9,552 nucleotides of DNA from Lysobacterales bacterium (GCA_015494035.1 WGBZ01000134.1:1-9552); one strand, 5' to 3'. Shown: positions 1 to 8,080, counted from the first letter of the stretch. Translations and numbers: made by a program. The notes: generated by a model from the sequence alone, not told the origin.

Positions 1-204
1 GACCGGGAGCGTAGCGGCAAGAAAGTCTCCGAAGCGTTTCTTTCGCAAATAGAAACCGTGCGGGAGCAAATCGCTTTCCAGAAAAAATACATCGAAAACA
101 AAAACACCGAAAAGGCCGAATTGATGAAACGCTTTGACAACGACCTGGCCCTGTACCGCGAAATCATGCAAGAGCGACGCCACGGTAGCGGGCACAAAAA
201 ATAG
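1..204 (+). CDS. C-terminal fragment of an unrecognised coiled-coil protein
   Basis: The reading frame is open from the first base of the window and ends at TAG 202-204, so only the last 67 residues of the protein are present. I do not recognise the family. The fragment is highly charged and very probably helical. It is rich in K, E, Q and R, with spaced hydrophobic residues (for example FLSQIETVREQIAF, then LMKRFDNDLALYREIM), which suggests a coiled coil. It closes with a basic tail ending in HKK. No membrane segment, cysteine or catalytic motif is visible. C-terminal helices of this kind occur in DUF4124-type periplasmic proteins, but the diagnostic N-terminal part lies outside the window, so that is only a possibility. 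A rho-independent terminator follows about 50 bases downstream, so this is the last gene of its transcription unit. It faces the ABC exporter gene tail to tail. Confidence 0.7.
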   Translation, partial: DRERSGKKVSEAFLSQIETVREQIAFQKKYIENKNTEKAELMKRFDNDLALYREIMQERRHGSGHKK

Positions 205-251
205 CCATTGACAGTGCCATCACGGCATTGAGCACCACCGAACCACCTCTG

Positions 252-278
252 AAACCCCGGCTTGTCCGGGGGTTTTTA
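252..278 (+). terminator. Rho-independent terminator of the first gene, overlapping the end of the ABC exporter gene
   Basis: AAACCCCGG (252-260) pairs with CCGGGG plus TTT (266-275) around the loop CTTGT, with one unpaired G at 272. A T-run at 273-277 follows on the + strand. The last codon and TAA stop (276-278) of the convergent ABC gene lie in and just beyond this structure. Read from the - strand, the same hairpin is followed by only three T's, so termination in that direction should be weaker. Confidence 0.8.
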
Positions 279-2093
279 TTGCGCGTGGCCGGTTTGCACG
301 GCCCAGAGTTTGGCGTAGATGCCATCGGGGCGGGTGATGAGCTCGGCGTGGCTGCCGCTTTCGGCAATGCGGCCTTTGTCCATGACGATGATGTTGTCGG
401 CATTGACCACGGTGGACAGGCGGTGTGCGATGACGATAACGGTGCGGTTTTTGGCGATTTTCTGCATGGATCGCTGGATGGCCGCTTCGGTTTCGTTGTC
501 CACCGCGGAGGTGGCTTCATCGAGAATCAGCAGCGGGGGATTCTTGAGTATGGCCCGGGCAATGGACAGCCGCTGGCGCTGGCCGCCGGAGAGCTTGATG
601 CCGCGTTCCCCCACCACGGTGTCATAGCCCTGGGGCAGGGCGGTGATAAATTCATGCGCTTCGGCCAGTTTGGCCGCTTTGATAATCTCGGCTTCGCTGG
701 CGCCGGCCTTGCCGTAGGCAATGTTGTCGCGCACCGTGCCGTCGAACAGGTAGATGTCCTGACTCACCAGGCCGATTTGTTCGCGCAGGGAGCCCAGGCA
801 TAGCCGCTGGATGGGCACGCCGTCAATGCGTATGTGCCCGCTTTGCGGTATGTAAAAACGCAAGAGCAGCTTCACCAGGGTGCTTTTACCGCTGCCGGTC
901 TGTCCCACCAGGGCCACGGTTTTGCCCGCCGGGATGCGCAAGTCGATGTGCTGCAGCACCGGCTGTTCGCTGGCGTGGTCGTAGGCAAAGGAAACTCCGG
1001 AGAATTCCACTTCGCCACGGAACGGCTTGTCAATGCAGTCGCTTTCATCCGCGCTTTCGGCTTCGCCTTCAATCAGGTTCAATACCCGCCGTGCCGAGGC
1101 CATGGCGCGTTCGTACAGGTCCATGGTGACGGCCAGGTTGGTGAAAGGCCACAGCAGGCGCTGGGTCAGAAACACCAGCACGCCGTAGGCGCCCACATTC
1201 AGCCTTCCTGCCAGCACGTCCAGCCCGCCAATGATAAACGTGGCCAGAAAACCGGCCAGAATGGCCATGCGGATGATGGGTATGAATGCCGATGAAACCG
1301 CAATGGCTTCGGCGTTGGCGCGCGAATAGTCGGCCGAGACTTTTTCCAGTTGCTGCAGTTCGTGTTGTTCGCGGGTAAAGCTTTTGATGGTGGCAATGCC
1401 GGCGATGTTGTTGCTGATGGTTTTGGCCAGCCGGCCGGCCAGGTCCCGTACTTTGGCGTAGCGTGGCTGGGCTTTCTTCTGGAACCAGAAGGCGCCAACA
1501 ATGATCACCGGGATGGGCGCGAAGGCCAGCAAGGCCAGTTTGGGCGACACGTAGAAAAACACCGAGCCGACACCAATCACAGCGGTGAGCACCTGGATCA
1601 GGTCGTTGGCGCCACCGTTGAGAAACCGTTCCAGCTGATTGATGTCATCATTGAGGATGGCGGTGAGGTTGCCGGAGGACTGTGATTCAAAAAATGCCAT
1701 GCCGCGTTGCTGCAGGTGCCGCCACGCATCCAGCCGCAGGCGATGTTGCAGTGTTTGGGCCAGGTTGCGCCATTCAATGGAATACAGGTACTGGAAGACC
1801 GATTCGCCGAGCCAGATCAGAAAGGTCAGGACCCCCAGCAGAACCAGTTGCTGTTTCGGGTCCGTGACGCCAAAACGGGAAAGGAATGAGTCCTCCCGCC
1901 GCACCACCACATCAATGGCCATGCCAATGAGGATTTCCGGCATGATGTCGAACAGCTTGTTCAGGACCGAGTAGAGACTGGCCAGCCACACCCGGGCTTT
2001 CAACTCACCGGCGTAACGCAGCAGGCGACGCAACGGGTGTTCGGCGGGATGGGAGTCAATGCCACTGTCGGCTGGGGTGGTTGTTGTGTTCAC
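276..2093 (-). CDS. ABC exporter half-transporter (ABCB/MsbA type, fused membrane and ATPase domains)
   Basis: ATP-driven export across the inner membrane, expected to work as a homodimer or with a second half-transporter. The substrate cannot be told from sequence. Numbered from the GTG at 2093, the 605-residue product has a six-helix ABC membrane domain (helices near 36-60, 82-104, 163-182, 186-204, 271-290, 301-320). A complete nucleotide-binding domain follows: Walker [10 protein letters not shown] (397-405), Q-loop glutamine near 445, signature LSGGQ (501-505), Walker [10 protein letters not shown] with D525 and E526, D-loop SAVD, and H-loop His557. All catalytic residues are present and the length is normal for the family. 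The frame stays open upstream to an ATG at 2246. I prefer GTG 2091-2093 because it overlaps the TGA of the DUF3301 gene as GTGA, the typical arrangement for coupled translation. The extra 51 residues would be an arginine- and proline-rich stretch read out of frame inside DUF3301. The product resembles lipid and multidrug exporters. Confidence 0.93.
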   Translation of the reverse strand: MNTTTTPADSGIDSHPAEHPLRRLLRYAGELKARVWLASLYSVLNKLFDIMPEILIGMAIDVVVRREDSFLSRFGVTDPKQQLVLLGVLTFLIWLGESVFQYLYSIEWRNLAQTLQHRLRLDAWRHLQQRGMAFFESQSSGNLTAILNDDINQLERFLNGGANDLIQVLTAVIGVGSVFFYVSPKLALLAFAPIPVIIVGAFWFQKKAQPRYAKVRDLAGRLAKTISNNIAGIATIKSFTREQHELQQLEKVSADYSRANAEAIAVSSAFIPIIRMAILAGFLATFIIGGLDVLAGRLNVGAYGVLVFLTQRLLWPFTNLAVTMDLYERAMASARRVLNLIEGEAESADESDCIDKPFRGEVEFSGVSFAYDHASEQPVLQHIDLRIPAGKTVALVGQTGSGKSTLVKLLLRFYIPQSGHIRIDGVPIQRLCLGSLREQIGLVSQDIYLFDGTVRDNIAYGKAGASEAEIIKAAKLAEAHEFITALPQGYDTVVGERGIKLSGGQRQRLSIARAILKNPPLLILDEATSAVDNETEAAIQRSMQKIAKNRTVIVIAHRLSTVVNADNIIVMDKGRIAESGSHAELITRPDGIYAKLWAVQTGHAQ

Positions 2094-2410
2094 GGGCTGA
2101 TCTGTTCCATGTGGTCCGGATACAGAAAACGCACCTGCTGCACGCGCGGGCCCAGCATGTGAATACTGCCGGGGTAACGCTGGTTGCCGTCGACGGTGAA
2201 TTCGAACGACCAGCGCCGGCGCCATTGCAGCTGCTTGCCATCCCATTGCGGTTTGAGTTGCTTCAGGGCCACGCTGTCATCCAGAAACAGCACGCCCTGT
2301 TTTTCGGCCAGGCGTTTGCCGGTTTGCCGGGCCTTGTCACGCGCCTGGGCCTGATGCAGCCAGAACCAGAACAGCACAGCGGCCAGCAGAAGGAGATTTA
2401 ATTCAGTCAT
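2090..2410 (-). CDS. DUF3301 family protein, membrane-anchored, function unknown
   Basis: Product of 106 residues. A hydrophobic N-terminal helix (about residues 4-18, rich in Leu, Trp and Phe) is followed by a polar, positively charged region and a small C-terminal domain. It matches what I know of DUF3301 in length and in its landmarks: LFLDDSVAL (41-49), a basic WRRRW stretch, FEFTVDG (69-75), RYPGSI (78-83) and a hydrophobic end segment. No function is established for the family. The N-terminal helix looks like an uncleaved anchor, with basic residues right after it, so the domain may face the cytoplasm; that topology is inference. The gene lies directly upstream of the ABC exporter gene and shares a GTGA overlap with it, so the two are co-transcribed and probably translationally coupled. 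No convincing ribosome binding site is visible before the ATG at 2410. The A/T-rich GATAAAAT on the - strand just upstream is too close to call a promoter. Confidence 0.85.
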   Translation of the reverse strand: MTELNLLLLAAVLFWFWLHQAQARDKARQTGKRLAEKQGVLFLDDSVALKQLKPQWDGKQLQWRRRWSFEFTVDGNQRYPGSIHMLGPRVQQVRFLYPDHMEQISP

Positions 2411-2531
2411 GCGGCTATTTTATCGGCTAGCTTGCCTTGGGTGGGGGTTGCCGGTGGTTTTTTTGATGTTCACCCGTTTCTGAAAAAGCGGATGGGCGGG
2501 GCCGTGAGCCGGGTTGGCTTAGGGAGCTTCC

Positions 2532-3938
2532 CTAGCCCAGCCAGCCCAGACGCCAGAGCAGAAAGGTGACCGCGGTGATCACCACCGTGCCTGCCAGGTT
2601 CAGCACCAGGCCGGTTCTTATCATGGTTTTGATGGGCACAGCGCCGCTGCTGAAAATCACCGCATTGGGGGGCGTTGCCACGGGCATCATAAAGGCGAAG
2701 CTGGCGCTGATGGTGGCTGGCAACAACAAAACCAGATAGGGCAGGTGCAAGGCCAGGGAGACAGAATAAAGTATTGGCAGGACAATGGCGGTGGTGGCGG
2801 TGTTGCTGTTGATCTCTGTCAGAAAAGTCACCATCAAGGCCGTCGCGCCCATCAGGGCGATCACTGGCAGGCCTTCCAGTCCAATGAGTTGTTCGGCCAG
2901 GGTCTGGCTCAAGCCACTGGCGTTGAAGGCTTTGGCGATGCTGATGCCTGCGGCCAGCAACAACAGCACGCCCCAGGGAATGCCCCGGGCTTCTTGCCAG
3001 TTCAGCAGCCGACGCCCTTGCTTGTCTGGCAGCACAAACAGTGCGAAAGCCGCCAGCAAGGCCACGGCCGCATCGTTGGCGTGGGGCAGTCCCAGCCAGT
3101 GCGACCAGCCGCCTCCCGGCTGGGTACGAAACATCCACAGCAGGGCGGTCACCACAAACAGCATCAGAATTCGCCGTTGGCGGGATTCCAGTGCCGGTAT
3201 TTCCGGCAGTGCCATCAGCCCATAAGCGGGCAATCGACGCGACAGCACGAAGTAGAGCACCGCGAGCATGCCAAGAGCGATCGGTGCCGTTTGGGCCATC
3301 CATTGCAGAAAGCCAATCTGCAGCTGCTGTTGGCGCACGGTTTCCAGCAATATCAGGTTTGGTGGGGTGCCAATGGGTGTCAGAATACCGCCTATACTGG
3401 CAGCATAGGCGATGGTCAGCAGTGCCGCCAGCGTCATGCGCCGTGAATCCAGGGTTTCGGTCATGGCCAGGGTGACGGGCAAAAGCATGAGTACGGTGGC
3501 GGTGTTTGATATCCACATGCTCAAGCCAGCCGAGGCCAACATCAGGCCCAGAAGTAACTTTCCGGGCCTGTCAGCGCCCACGGCATGCAGCAGGCGATAG
3601 GCCAGGTAACGGTGCGTTTGCGAGGCAGACAGGGCGCGGGAGAGGATAAACCCGCCCAGCATGAGCAGAATGAGTGGGCTGCCATAAGCCGCGCCTGCCT
3701 GTTGCGGTGACAGAATGCCCAGCAGCAGAAAGGCCGCCAGCGGGAACAGTGACGCGGCCGGTATGGGCACGCTTTCGGTGATCCACATCCAGGCCGTCAG
3801 GAAGGTAATGGCCGCGGTCAGCTTCTGGTTTGTAGGTAGTGGAGATAACCCGATAGCCAGCAAGCCGGCAGCCAGCATAAACAGAGGCATCCTTTTTCTG
3901 ACCGGAGCGAGGTTTTTAAAAATGGCTAATTTAGGCAC
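2532..3938 (-). CDS. SLC13/DASS-family sodium-coupled anion (dicarboxylate or sulfate type) transporter
   Basis: Inner-membrane symporter of the divalent anion:Na+ symporter family, which takes up dicarboxylates, citrate-like anions or sulfate. The exact substrate cannot be assigned. The 468-residue product is almost entirely hydrophobic helices, and its length is typical. Both inverted halves carry the family signatures: an SNT motif in WISNTATVLMLLP (SNT at 144-146) followed by GTPPN (190-194), and a second SNT in EINSNTAT (378-380) followed by ATPPN (421-425). These are the residues that form the Na+ and anion sites in characterised relatives such as VcINDY. The start taken here is GTG 3936-3938. 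The alternative ATG at 3890 (residue 17, before the first helix) has AAAAAGG immediately adjacent, which is too close to act as a Shine-Dalgarno site. Either start leaves the transporter complete. The gene is divergent from the lipase operon, and about 120 bases separate it from the DUF3301 start. Confidence 0.9.
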   Translation of the reverse strand: MPKLAIFKNLAPVRKRMPLFMLAAGLLAIGLSPLPTNQKLTAAITFLTAWMWITESVPIPAASLFPLAAFLLLGILSPQQAGAAYGSPLILLMLGGFILSRALSASQTHRYLAYRLLHAVGADRPGKLLLGLMLASAGLSMWISNTATVLMLLPVTLAMTETLDSRRMTLAALLTIAYAASIGGILTPIGTPPNLILLETVRQQQLQIGFLQWMAQTAPIALGMLAVLYFVLSRRLPAYGLMALPEIPALESRQRRILMLFVVTALLWMFRTQPGGGWSHWLGLPHANDAAVALLAAFALFVLPDKQGRRLLNWQEARGIPWGVLLLLAAGISIAKAFNASGLSQTLAEQLIGLEGLPVIALMGATALMVTFLTEINSNTATTAIVLPILYSVSLALHLPYLVLLLPATISASFAFMMPVATPPNAVIFSSGAVPIKTMIRTGLVLNLAGTVVITAVTFLLWRLGWLG

Positions 3939-3948
3939 GGCTAATTTA
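3924..3948. repeat. Tandem 10-bp direct repeat across the transporter start codon
   Basis: GGCTAATTTA occurs at 3924-3933 and again, identically, at 3939-3948, separated by GGCAC, giving a 15-base pitch. The GTG start (CAC on the + strand, 3936-3938) sits in the spacer. On the - strand the first copy met by transcription is in the leader and the second forms codons 2-5. The repeat could be an operator pair, a leader RNA element or a local duplication, and I cannot tell which. Confidence 0.6.
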
Positions 3949-3969
3949 CTTTCATTTAACGATTAAACC

Positions 3970-3999
3970 TTGCAATTCTACCCCGGAAAAAAATATGAT
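3970..3999 (+). promoter_or_regulatory. Predicted sigma70-type promoter of the lipase operon
   Basis: TTGCAA (3970-3975, four of six consensus bases) and TATGAT (3994-3999, five of six) are 18 bases apart. Transcription should then begin near 4006, giving a leader of about 25 bases before the lipase ATG at 4031. This also argues against the upstream in-frame ATG at 3995, which falls inside the -10 element. The TTGCAA hexamer is its own reverse complement, but I see no matching -10 on the - strand at normal spacing. Confidence 0.55.
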
Positions 4000-4015
4000 A
4001 GAGCGGTTAATAAAC

Positions 4016-4023
4016 AAGGGGAC
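4016..4023 (+). promoter_or_regulatory. Ribosome binding site fixing the lipase start
   Basis: AAGGGGAC lies 7-10 bases before ATG 4031. It closely resembles the AGGGGAC before the DUF1329 start in the same operon. The site selects ATG 4031, which opens a perfect lipoprotein signal peptide, over ATG 3995, which would add 12 polar residues. Confidence 0.7.
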
Positions 4024-4030
4024 ACATCCA

Positions 4031-6151
4031 ATGCGATTAAAACCGATTCTGCTCATTTCTTCCATGGCCATTTTGCTGCAGGCCTGTAGCAGCAGCTCCA
4101 ATGCGCCACGCGCCACACCGGCGCCACCGGCCAACAACCCAGACGGCTCACCGGTCACTGGCGTTCTGACGGCCAAGTTTGATCCCACCGCCGGCGTGTT
4201 GCCTTTTCCCAACAACCTGTTTTTCAAAGGCACCACCGACCTGACCATCAATCTGCCGGTGGAAGATCCCACTAACCTGAGCGATCCCAAGGTTGCCCTC
4301 AATGCGCTGGACGGTTTCAGCACCACCGCGCCCTGGTCCGAAACATTTTCCAAACCGGTAAACCCCTCCACTGTCGTTCCTGGGCAAAGTGTACGTCTCT
4401 TTAAGGTAACACTGACCGGCCCTGGGGGGGCAGTGGTCGGTGTTGATGAAGAACTGATTGCAGGTGTTCATTACGTGGCCACGACTGCTGGTGACGGCTC
4501 GACAGTGGCCATTGTGCCGCTGGCACCCATGGAGCAAGTCAAGAGCTACATGGCAGTCATGACCAATGACATTACCGATCAGTCCGGAAACGCCGCCACA
4601 CCGGACCAAACCTATTTCCTCGCCAAGCGGACCACGCCTTTGGTGGATGCCAACGGCCACAGCACCGATCCCTTGATTTCCGATGCCACGGCGCAGGCGC
4701 TGGAGCCGCTGCGCCAACTGGTCAACTCGCAGGAAGCCGCTGCTGCAGCCGCCGGCATTCCGCGTGACAAGATTGTGGTGTCCTGGACAGCCACCACCCA
4801 GTCCATTACCCCGGTACTGAGTGCTGTGCGCTCCACCGTGCAGCCTTCCCAGGCCACGTTGGCACCCACGGGCATGACCACCGCGGCGGTGATTCCCGGC
4901 AGCATTGGCCCGGCGGATATTTATGTGGGCGTGATTGCCTTGCCGTATTACCTGACACCCGCTTCCAACCCGCATGATCCGGCCCCATTACAAAACCCGT
5001 GGCGTGCCATTCCCGGCAATTACGTGCCACCGTTTAACCAGTTTGGTCTTGACCCAAGCTCCACCAACCTGACTTATGCCAACCCTTTCCCAGCCATGAC
5101 CACCATGGTTAACGTGCCGGTACTGATGACCGTTCCCAATGCCAATTCCGGCCTGACCAAGCCGGCTGAAGGCTGGCCAGTGGTGATCTTCCAGCACGGC
5201 ATTACCCGTAATCGCCTGGACATGCTGGCCATTGCCGACACCATGGCTGGTATCGGTTACGCGGTGATTTCCATTGACACGGCCTTGCATGGCGTCACAG
5301 ATACCAGCAGTCCGCTGTATATTGAAAACACCCCATTTGGTGCCATTGCCGATGAACGCACGTTTGATCTGGACCTGGTGGACAACACCACTGGCGCACC
5401 TGGCCCGGACGGTGTCATTGACAGTTCCGGTTCGCACTTCATCAACTTGTCCAATCTGCTGGTTTCCCGCGACAACGTGCGGCAAACCGTGGCTGATCTG
5501 TTCACGCTTACTGCCACTATTCCCAGCATTGACTTCACGGGTGATGCAGTACCGGACCTGAACAGCGCTAAAATCCGTTATGTTGGACATTCACTGGGCG
5601 CTATCATCGGCACCGATTTCCTCGCCATGGAACCGAATGTCAGCACGGGTACCCTGAATGTGCCGGGTGCCGGTATTGCCAAGATGCTGGATGCTTCGCC
5701 AACCTTTGGACCCCGCATCCGGGCCGGCCTGGCCGCCGCTGGTATTGAGGCGGGCACACCGGAGTATGAGAGTTTTATGGTAGTGACCCAAACAGTGATT
5801 GATTCCGCTGACTCAATCAACTTTGGCGCCCTGACAGCCGCCACTAACAACGTGCTATTGCACGAAGTGTTGGGTGATCAGGTGGTTCCCAATGTTGTGC
5901 CCACCGCACCGCTTTCCGGCACAGAAGCTCTGATTCGCGTCATGGGTTTGCCCGCCATTACCGAAACCACGGCCAATCCAGCCGGTGTTGATGGGGCGGT
6001 TCGTTTTACCGAAGGCGACCATGGCTCATTGCTGAGTCCGGCGGCCTCGGTGGGAACCACCATCGAAATGCAGACAGAAATGGCCAGCATGACGGCCAGC
6101 GGGGGCACCTTGGTGCAAGTGGCCAATCCATCAGTCATTGTGACTGAATAA
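4031..6151 (+). CDS. Lipoprotein lipase/phospholipase-like esterase, Pla-1/cef (VolA-like) family
   Basis: Predicted outer-membrane, lipid-anchored serine esterase acting on lipids or lysophospholipids. The 706-residue product begins with a short type II signal peptide whose lipobox is LLQAC, lipidated Cys19. The next residues are four serines, with no Asp at +2, so sorting to the outer membrane is expected. A Ser/Pro/Ala-rich tether follows, then an N-terminal domain of the bacterial virulence-factor lipase type (FPNNLFF motif near residue 60). The alpha/beta hydrolase domain has FQHG (387-390, oxyanion region), a Gly-Pro-Asp-Gly...HFINLSNLL segment typical of the Pla-1/cef group, and the nucleophile elbow GHSLG with Ser521. 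Likely Asp616 (in GDQVVPN) and His664 (in GDHGSLL) complete the triad. All parts look intact. It is the first gene of a three-gene operon and only 13 bases precede the DUF1302 start. VolA of Vibrio is a surface-exposed relative, so surface display is plausible but not shown here. Confidence 0.9.
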   Translation: MRLKPILLISSMAILLQACSSSSNAPRATPAPPANNPDGSPVTGVLTAKFDPTAGVLPFPNNLFFKGTTDLTINLPVEDPTNLSDPKVALNALDGFSTTAPWSETFSKPVNPSTVVPGQSVRLFKVTLTGPGGAVVGVDEELIAGVHYVATTAGDGSTVAIVPLAPMEQVKSYMAVMTNDITDQSGNAATPDQTYFLAKRTTPLVDANGHSTDPLISDATAQALEPLRQLVNSQEAAAAAAGIPRDKIVVSWTATTQSITPVLSAVRSTVQPSQATLAPTGMTTAAVIPGSIGPADIYVGVIALPYYLTPASNPHDPAPLQNPWRAIPGNYVPPFNQFGLDPSSTNLTYANPFPAMTTMVNVPVLMTVPNANSGLTKPAEGWPVVIFQHGITRNRLDMLAIADTMAGIGYAVISIDTALHGVTDTSSPLYIENTPFGAIADERTFDLDLVDNTTGAPGPDGVIDSSGSHFINLSNLLVSRDNVRQTVADLFTLTATIPSIDFTGDAVPDLNSAKIRYVGHSLGAIIGTDFLAMEPNVSTGTLNVPGAGIAKMLDASPTFGPRIRAGLAAAGIEAGTPEYESFMVVTQTVIDSADSINFGALTAATNNVLLHEVLGDQVVPNVVPTAPLSGTEALIRVMGLPAITETTANPAGVDGAVRFTEGDHGSLLSPAASVGTTIEMQTEMASMTASGGTLVQVANPSVIVTE

Positions 6152-6156
6152 GGAGG
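6150..6156 (+). promoter_or_regulatory. Strong ribosome binding site for the DUF1302 gene
   Basis: AAGGAGG overlaps the TAA stop of the lipase gene. It is 8 bases from ATG 6165, the ideal spacing, but only 2 bases from ATG 6159, so 6165 is the better of the two. A second site, AGAGGGA at 6203-6209, stands 6 bases before a further in-frame ATG at 6216. Confidence 0.7.
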
Positions 6157-6164
6157 AGATGATC

Positions 6165-8063
6165 ATGAAAAACATTCAACACTCTGCTCCGGCCACCTTT
6201 GAAGAGGGAAACAGCATGAACAAGAACATCAAACGCACGCGTTTGCACATGGCCATGAAAGTGGCCATGACCGTTGCCAGTCTTGGACTGGTTTACGCGG
6301 CCAATGCCGTCAGCTGGAAGAAAGGGGATTTCAGCGCCAGCTGGGACACCACCATTTCTTATGGCGTTTCGGTGCGGGTTGAAGACCGTGACGAAAACCT
6401 GGTCGGTAAAGCCAACCTGAACCCCTTTGTGGGTTTACTGCCATTGCCCGAGCAGATCGCGCACCCGGGCCGGTTTTCAGTCAACTCCGATGACGGCAAC
6501 CTCAACTATGACTCCGGGGAACTGTTCTCCAATGCCATCAAGCTGACCACTGAATTCGGCTTCAACTACAAAACCTGGGGCGGTTTTTTCCGGGGCACGG
6601 CATTCTATGACTTTGAAAATGACCCACGTAAGGAACTGTCCGACACGGCCAAGGAATTTGTCGGACACAAAGCGCGGTTGCTGGACGCCTTCCTCTACAA
6701 GGATTTCAGTATTGGCAGCCACGCCGGTACCGTCCGTGTGGGGCGCCAGGTGGTCAGCTGGGGTGAAAGCACCTTTATCCAGCAGGGCATCAACGTGATC
6801 AACCCGGTGGATGTGTCCAAACTGCGCGTGGCCGGGGCCGAACTGAAAGAGGCCTTTCTGCCCATCGACATGGTCTATGGTTCTCTGGACCTGACTCAGA
6901 ACCTGTCCATGGAAGCGGTTTACATGCTCGAATTCGAGCAAATTGACCCCGATCCGGCCGGCACTTATTTTTCCACCAATGACTTTGCTACTCCCGGTGG
7001 CGAATACGTGATGCTGGGTTTTGGTTTGGTGCCGCAATACAGCAGCATTCCGGCCCTGAGCCAGATTCCCGGCACGGATCCCCTGATTGCCACCATCCAG
7101 AATGCCACCATTTTCCGCAAGCATGTGAAGGGCGCTTCGGATTCCGGTCAGTATGGCGTGGCTTTCAAGTACTACGCGGCTGAATTGAATGACACCGAGT
7201 TTGGCTTGTATTACCTGCGTTATCACAGCCGCCTGCCGCTGATTTCCGCAGTAACGCTGACCAATACCTCGCCGTCCAGTGGTGCGTATTTCGTCGAATA
7301 TCCAGAAGACATCAACCTCTATGGCCTGAGTTTCAATACCAATATTGGCGATTCCGGCATTTCCCTGCAGGGTGAACTCAGTTACCGCGATAATGTGCCT
7401 TTACAGGTCGATGACGTCGAACTGCTGTTTGCGGCCCTCAGTCCACTGAATCCGTTGATTCCCGAGCCGGCCCTGCGATTTACCTCTCAGTTGGGGCAAT
7501 ATGGCCCGGGCGAAACCATTCGTGGCTGGGAGCGGCACAAAATGTCACAATTGCAGTTTACGGCCACCAAACTGTTTGGTCCCAGCTCCTGGCTGGGTAC
7601 CGATCAGGCCGTTTTGCTGGGCGAAATAGGTTTTACCGAAGTGTGGGATTTGCCTGACCCTGAAGTGTTGCGTTACAACGGCCCGGGCACAGACACCGGT
7701 GGTGGCCCCAGCGCAGTCACTGGTGGTAATCTCCGCAACCCGGTCACTGAACCACGTGAGTGGTTTGCCACGCCGTTCTCCTGGGGTTATCGCCTGATCA
7801 CTCGCCTGGACTACAACAATGCCTTTGGCACGCCAATTAATCTGTTTCCGCGCCTGGCGTTCAATCACGACGTCAACGGCATCACGCCCGGACCGGGTGG
7901 GAACTTTGTTGAAGGCCGCAAGTCTCTGACAGTGGGCGTCGCCGCCACGTACTTGGAAAAATGGGGCGCTGATCTCAGCTACACCGCTTTCCTGGGCAGC
8001 GACCGGCATTACCTGTTGCATGACCGCGACTACGTATCCTTCAATATCAAGTATTCTTTCTAA
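6165..8063 (+). CDS. DUF1302 family outer-membrane beta-barrel protein
   Basis: Predicted outer-membrane beta-barrel, possibly a channel or platform for hydrophobic compounds; no activity is firmly established for the family. Numbered from ATG 6165 (632 residues), a signal peptide has hydrophobic core VAMTVASLGLVY and an AANA cleavage site after residue 48. The mature protein starts with a DUF1302 strand pattern (GDFSASWDTTISYGVSVRVEDRD). It carries the family's most conserved block: GRQVVSWGES (193-202), GINVINPVD (208-216) and KLRVAGAELKEAFLP (219-233). Alternating aromatic/hydrophobic strands continue to a C-terminal phenylalanine (FNIKYSF), the usual barrel-assembly signal. The start is ambiguous. 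ATG 6216 gives a conventional 31-residue signal peptide and a 615-residue protein, and has its own ribosome binding site, while ATG 6165 has the stronger site but adds 17 residues. The gene sits between the lipase and DUF1329 genes with short gaps. DUF1302 and DUF1329 genes are commonly neighbours. Confidence 0.9.
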   Translation: MKNIQHSAPATFEEGNSMNKNIKRTRLHMAMKVAMTVASLGLVYAANAVSWKKGDFSASWDTTISYGVSVRVEDRDENLVGKANLNPFVGLLPLPEQIAHPGRFSVNSDDGNLNYDSGELFSNAIKLTTEFGFNYKTWGGFFRGTAFYDFENDPRKELSDTAKEFVGHKARLLDAFLYKDFSIGSHAGTVRVGRQVVSWGESTFIQQGINVINPVDVSKLRVAGAELKEAFLPIDMVYGSLDLTQNLSMEAVYMLEFEQIDPDPAGTYFSTNDFATPGGEYVMLGFGLVPQYSSIPALSQIPGTDPLIATIQNATIFRKHVKGASDSGQYGVAFKYYAAELNDTEFGLYYLRYHSRLPLISAVTLTNTSPSSGAYFVEYPEDINLYGLSFNTNIGDSGISLQGELSYRDNVPLQVDDVELLFAALSPLNPLIPEPALRFTSQLGQYGPGETIRGWERHKMSQLQFTATKLFGPSSWLGTDQAVLLGEIGFTEVWDLPDPEVLRYNGPGTDTGGGPSAVTGGNLRNPVTEPREWFATPFSWGYRLITRLDYNNAFGTPINLFPRLAFNHDVNGITPGPGGNFVEGRKSLTVGVAATYLEKWGADLSYTAFLGSDRHYLLHDRDYVSFNIKYSF

Positions 8064-8080
8064 GAGTACAGGGGACAAAC

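Noticed and set aside
228..803. 191-codon + strand open frame
   Set aside because: It is antisense to the ABC nucleotide-binding domain and starts inside the terminator region of the first gene.
2094..2246. Upstream ATG extension (51 codons) of the ABC exporter
   Set aside because: The extension overlaps the DUF3301 gene in another frame, has unlikely composition for a membrane protein N-terminus, and is less plausible than the GTGA-coupled start at 2093.
2457..2464. T-run on the + strand in the gap between the DUF3301 and transporter genes
   Set aside because: There is no stable GC-rich stem directly before it and no + strand gene upstream to terminate.
2519..2535. Perfect 6-bp hairpin (TAGGGA / TCCCTA) over the transporter stop codon
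   Set aside because: It was considered as a terminator, but no T-run follows it on the - strand. The only T-rich stretch on that strand, near 2482-2487, has no good stem before it.
2470..3516. 348-codon open frame on the - strand
   Set aside because: It overlaps the SLC13 transporter in another frame and its translation is low-complexity (His/Arg/Gly/Ala) with no domain. It is a shadow of the real gene.
3995..4030. ATG 3995 as the lipase start
   Set aside because: It lies inside the predicted -10 element and would put 12 polar residues before a complete lipoprotein signal peptide. ATG 4031 has a properly spaced ribosome binding site.
4148..4975. 275-codon antisense open frame
   Set aside because: It mirrors the lipase gene and is Gly/Arg/His-rich without any family signature.
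6477..7226. 249-codon antisense open frame
   Set aside because: It lies wholly inside the DUF1302 gene, and the product has no recognisable motif or start signal. Long antisense frames are expected in GC-rich coding DNA.
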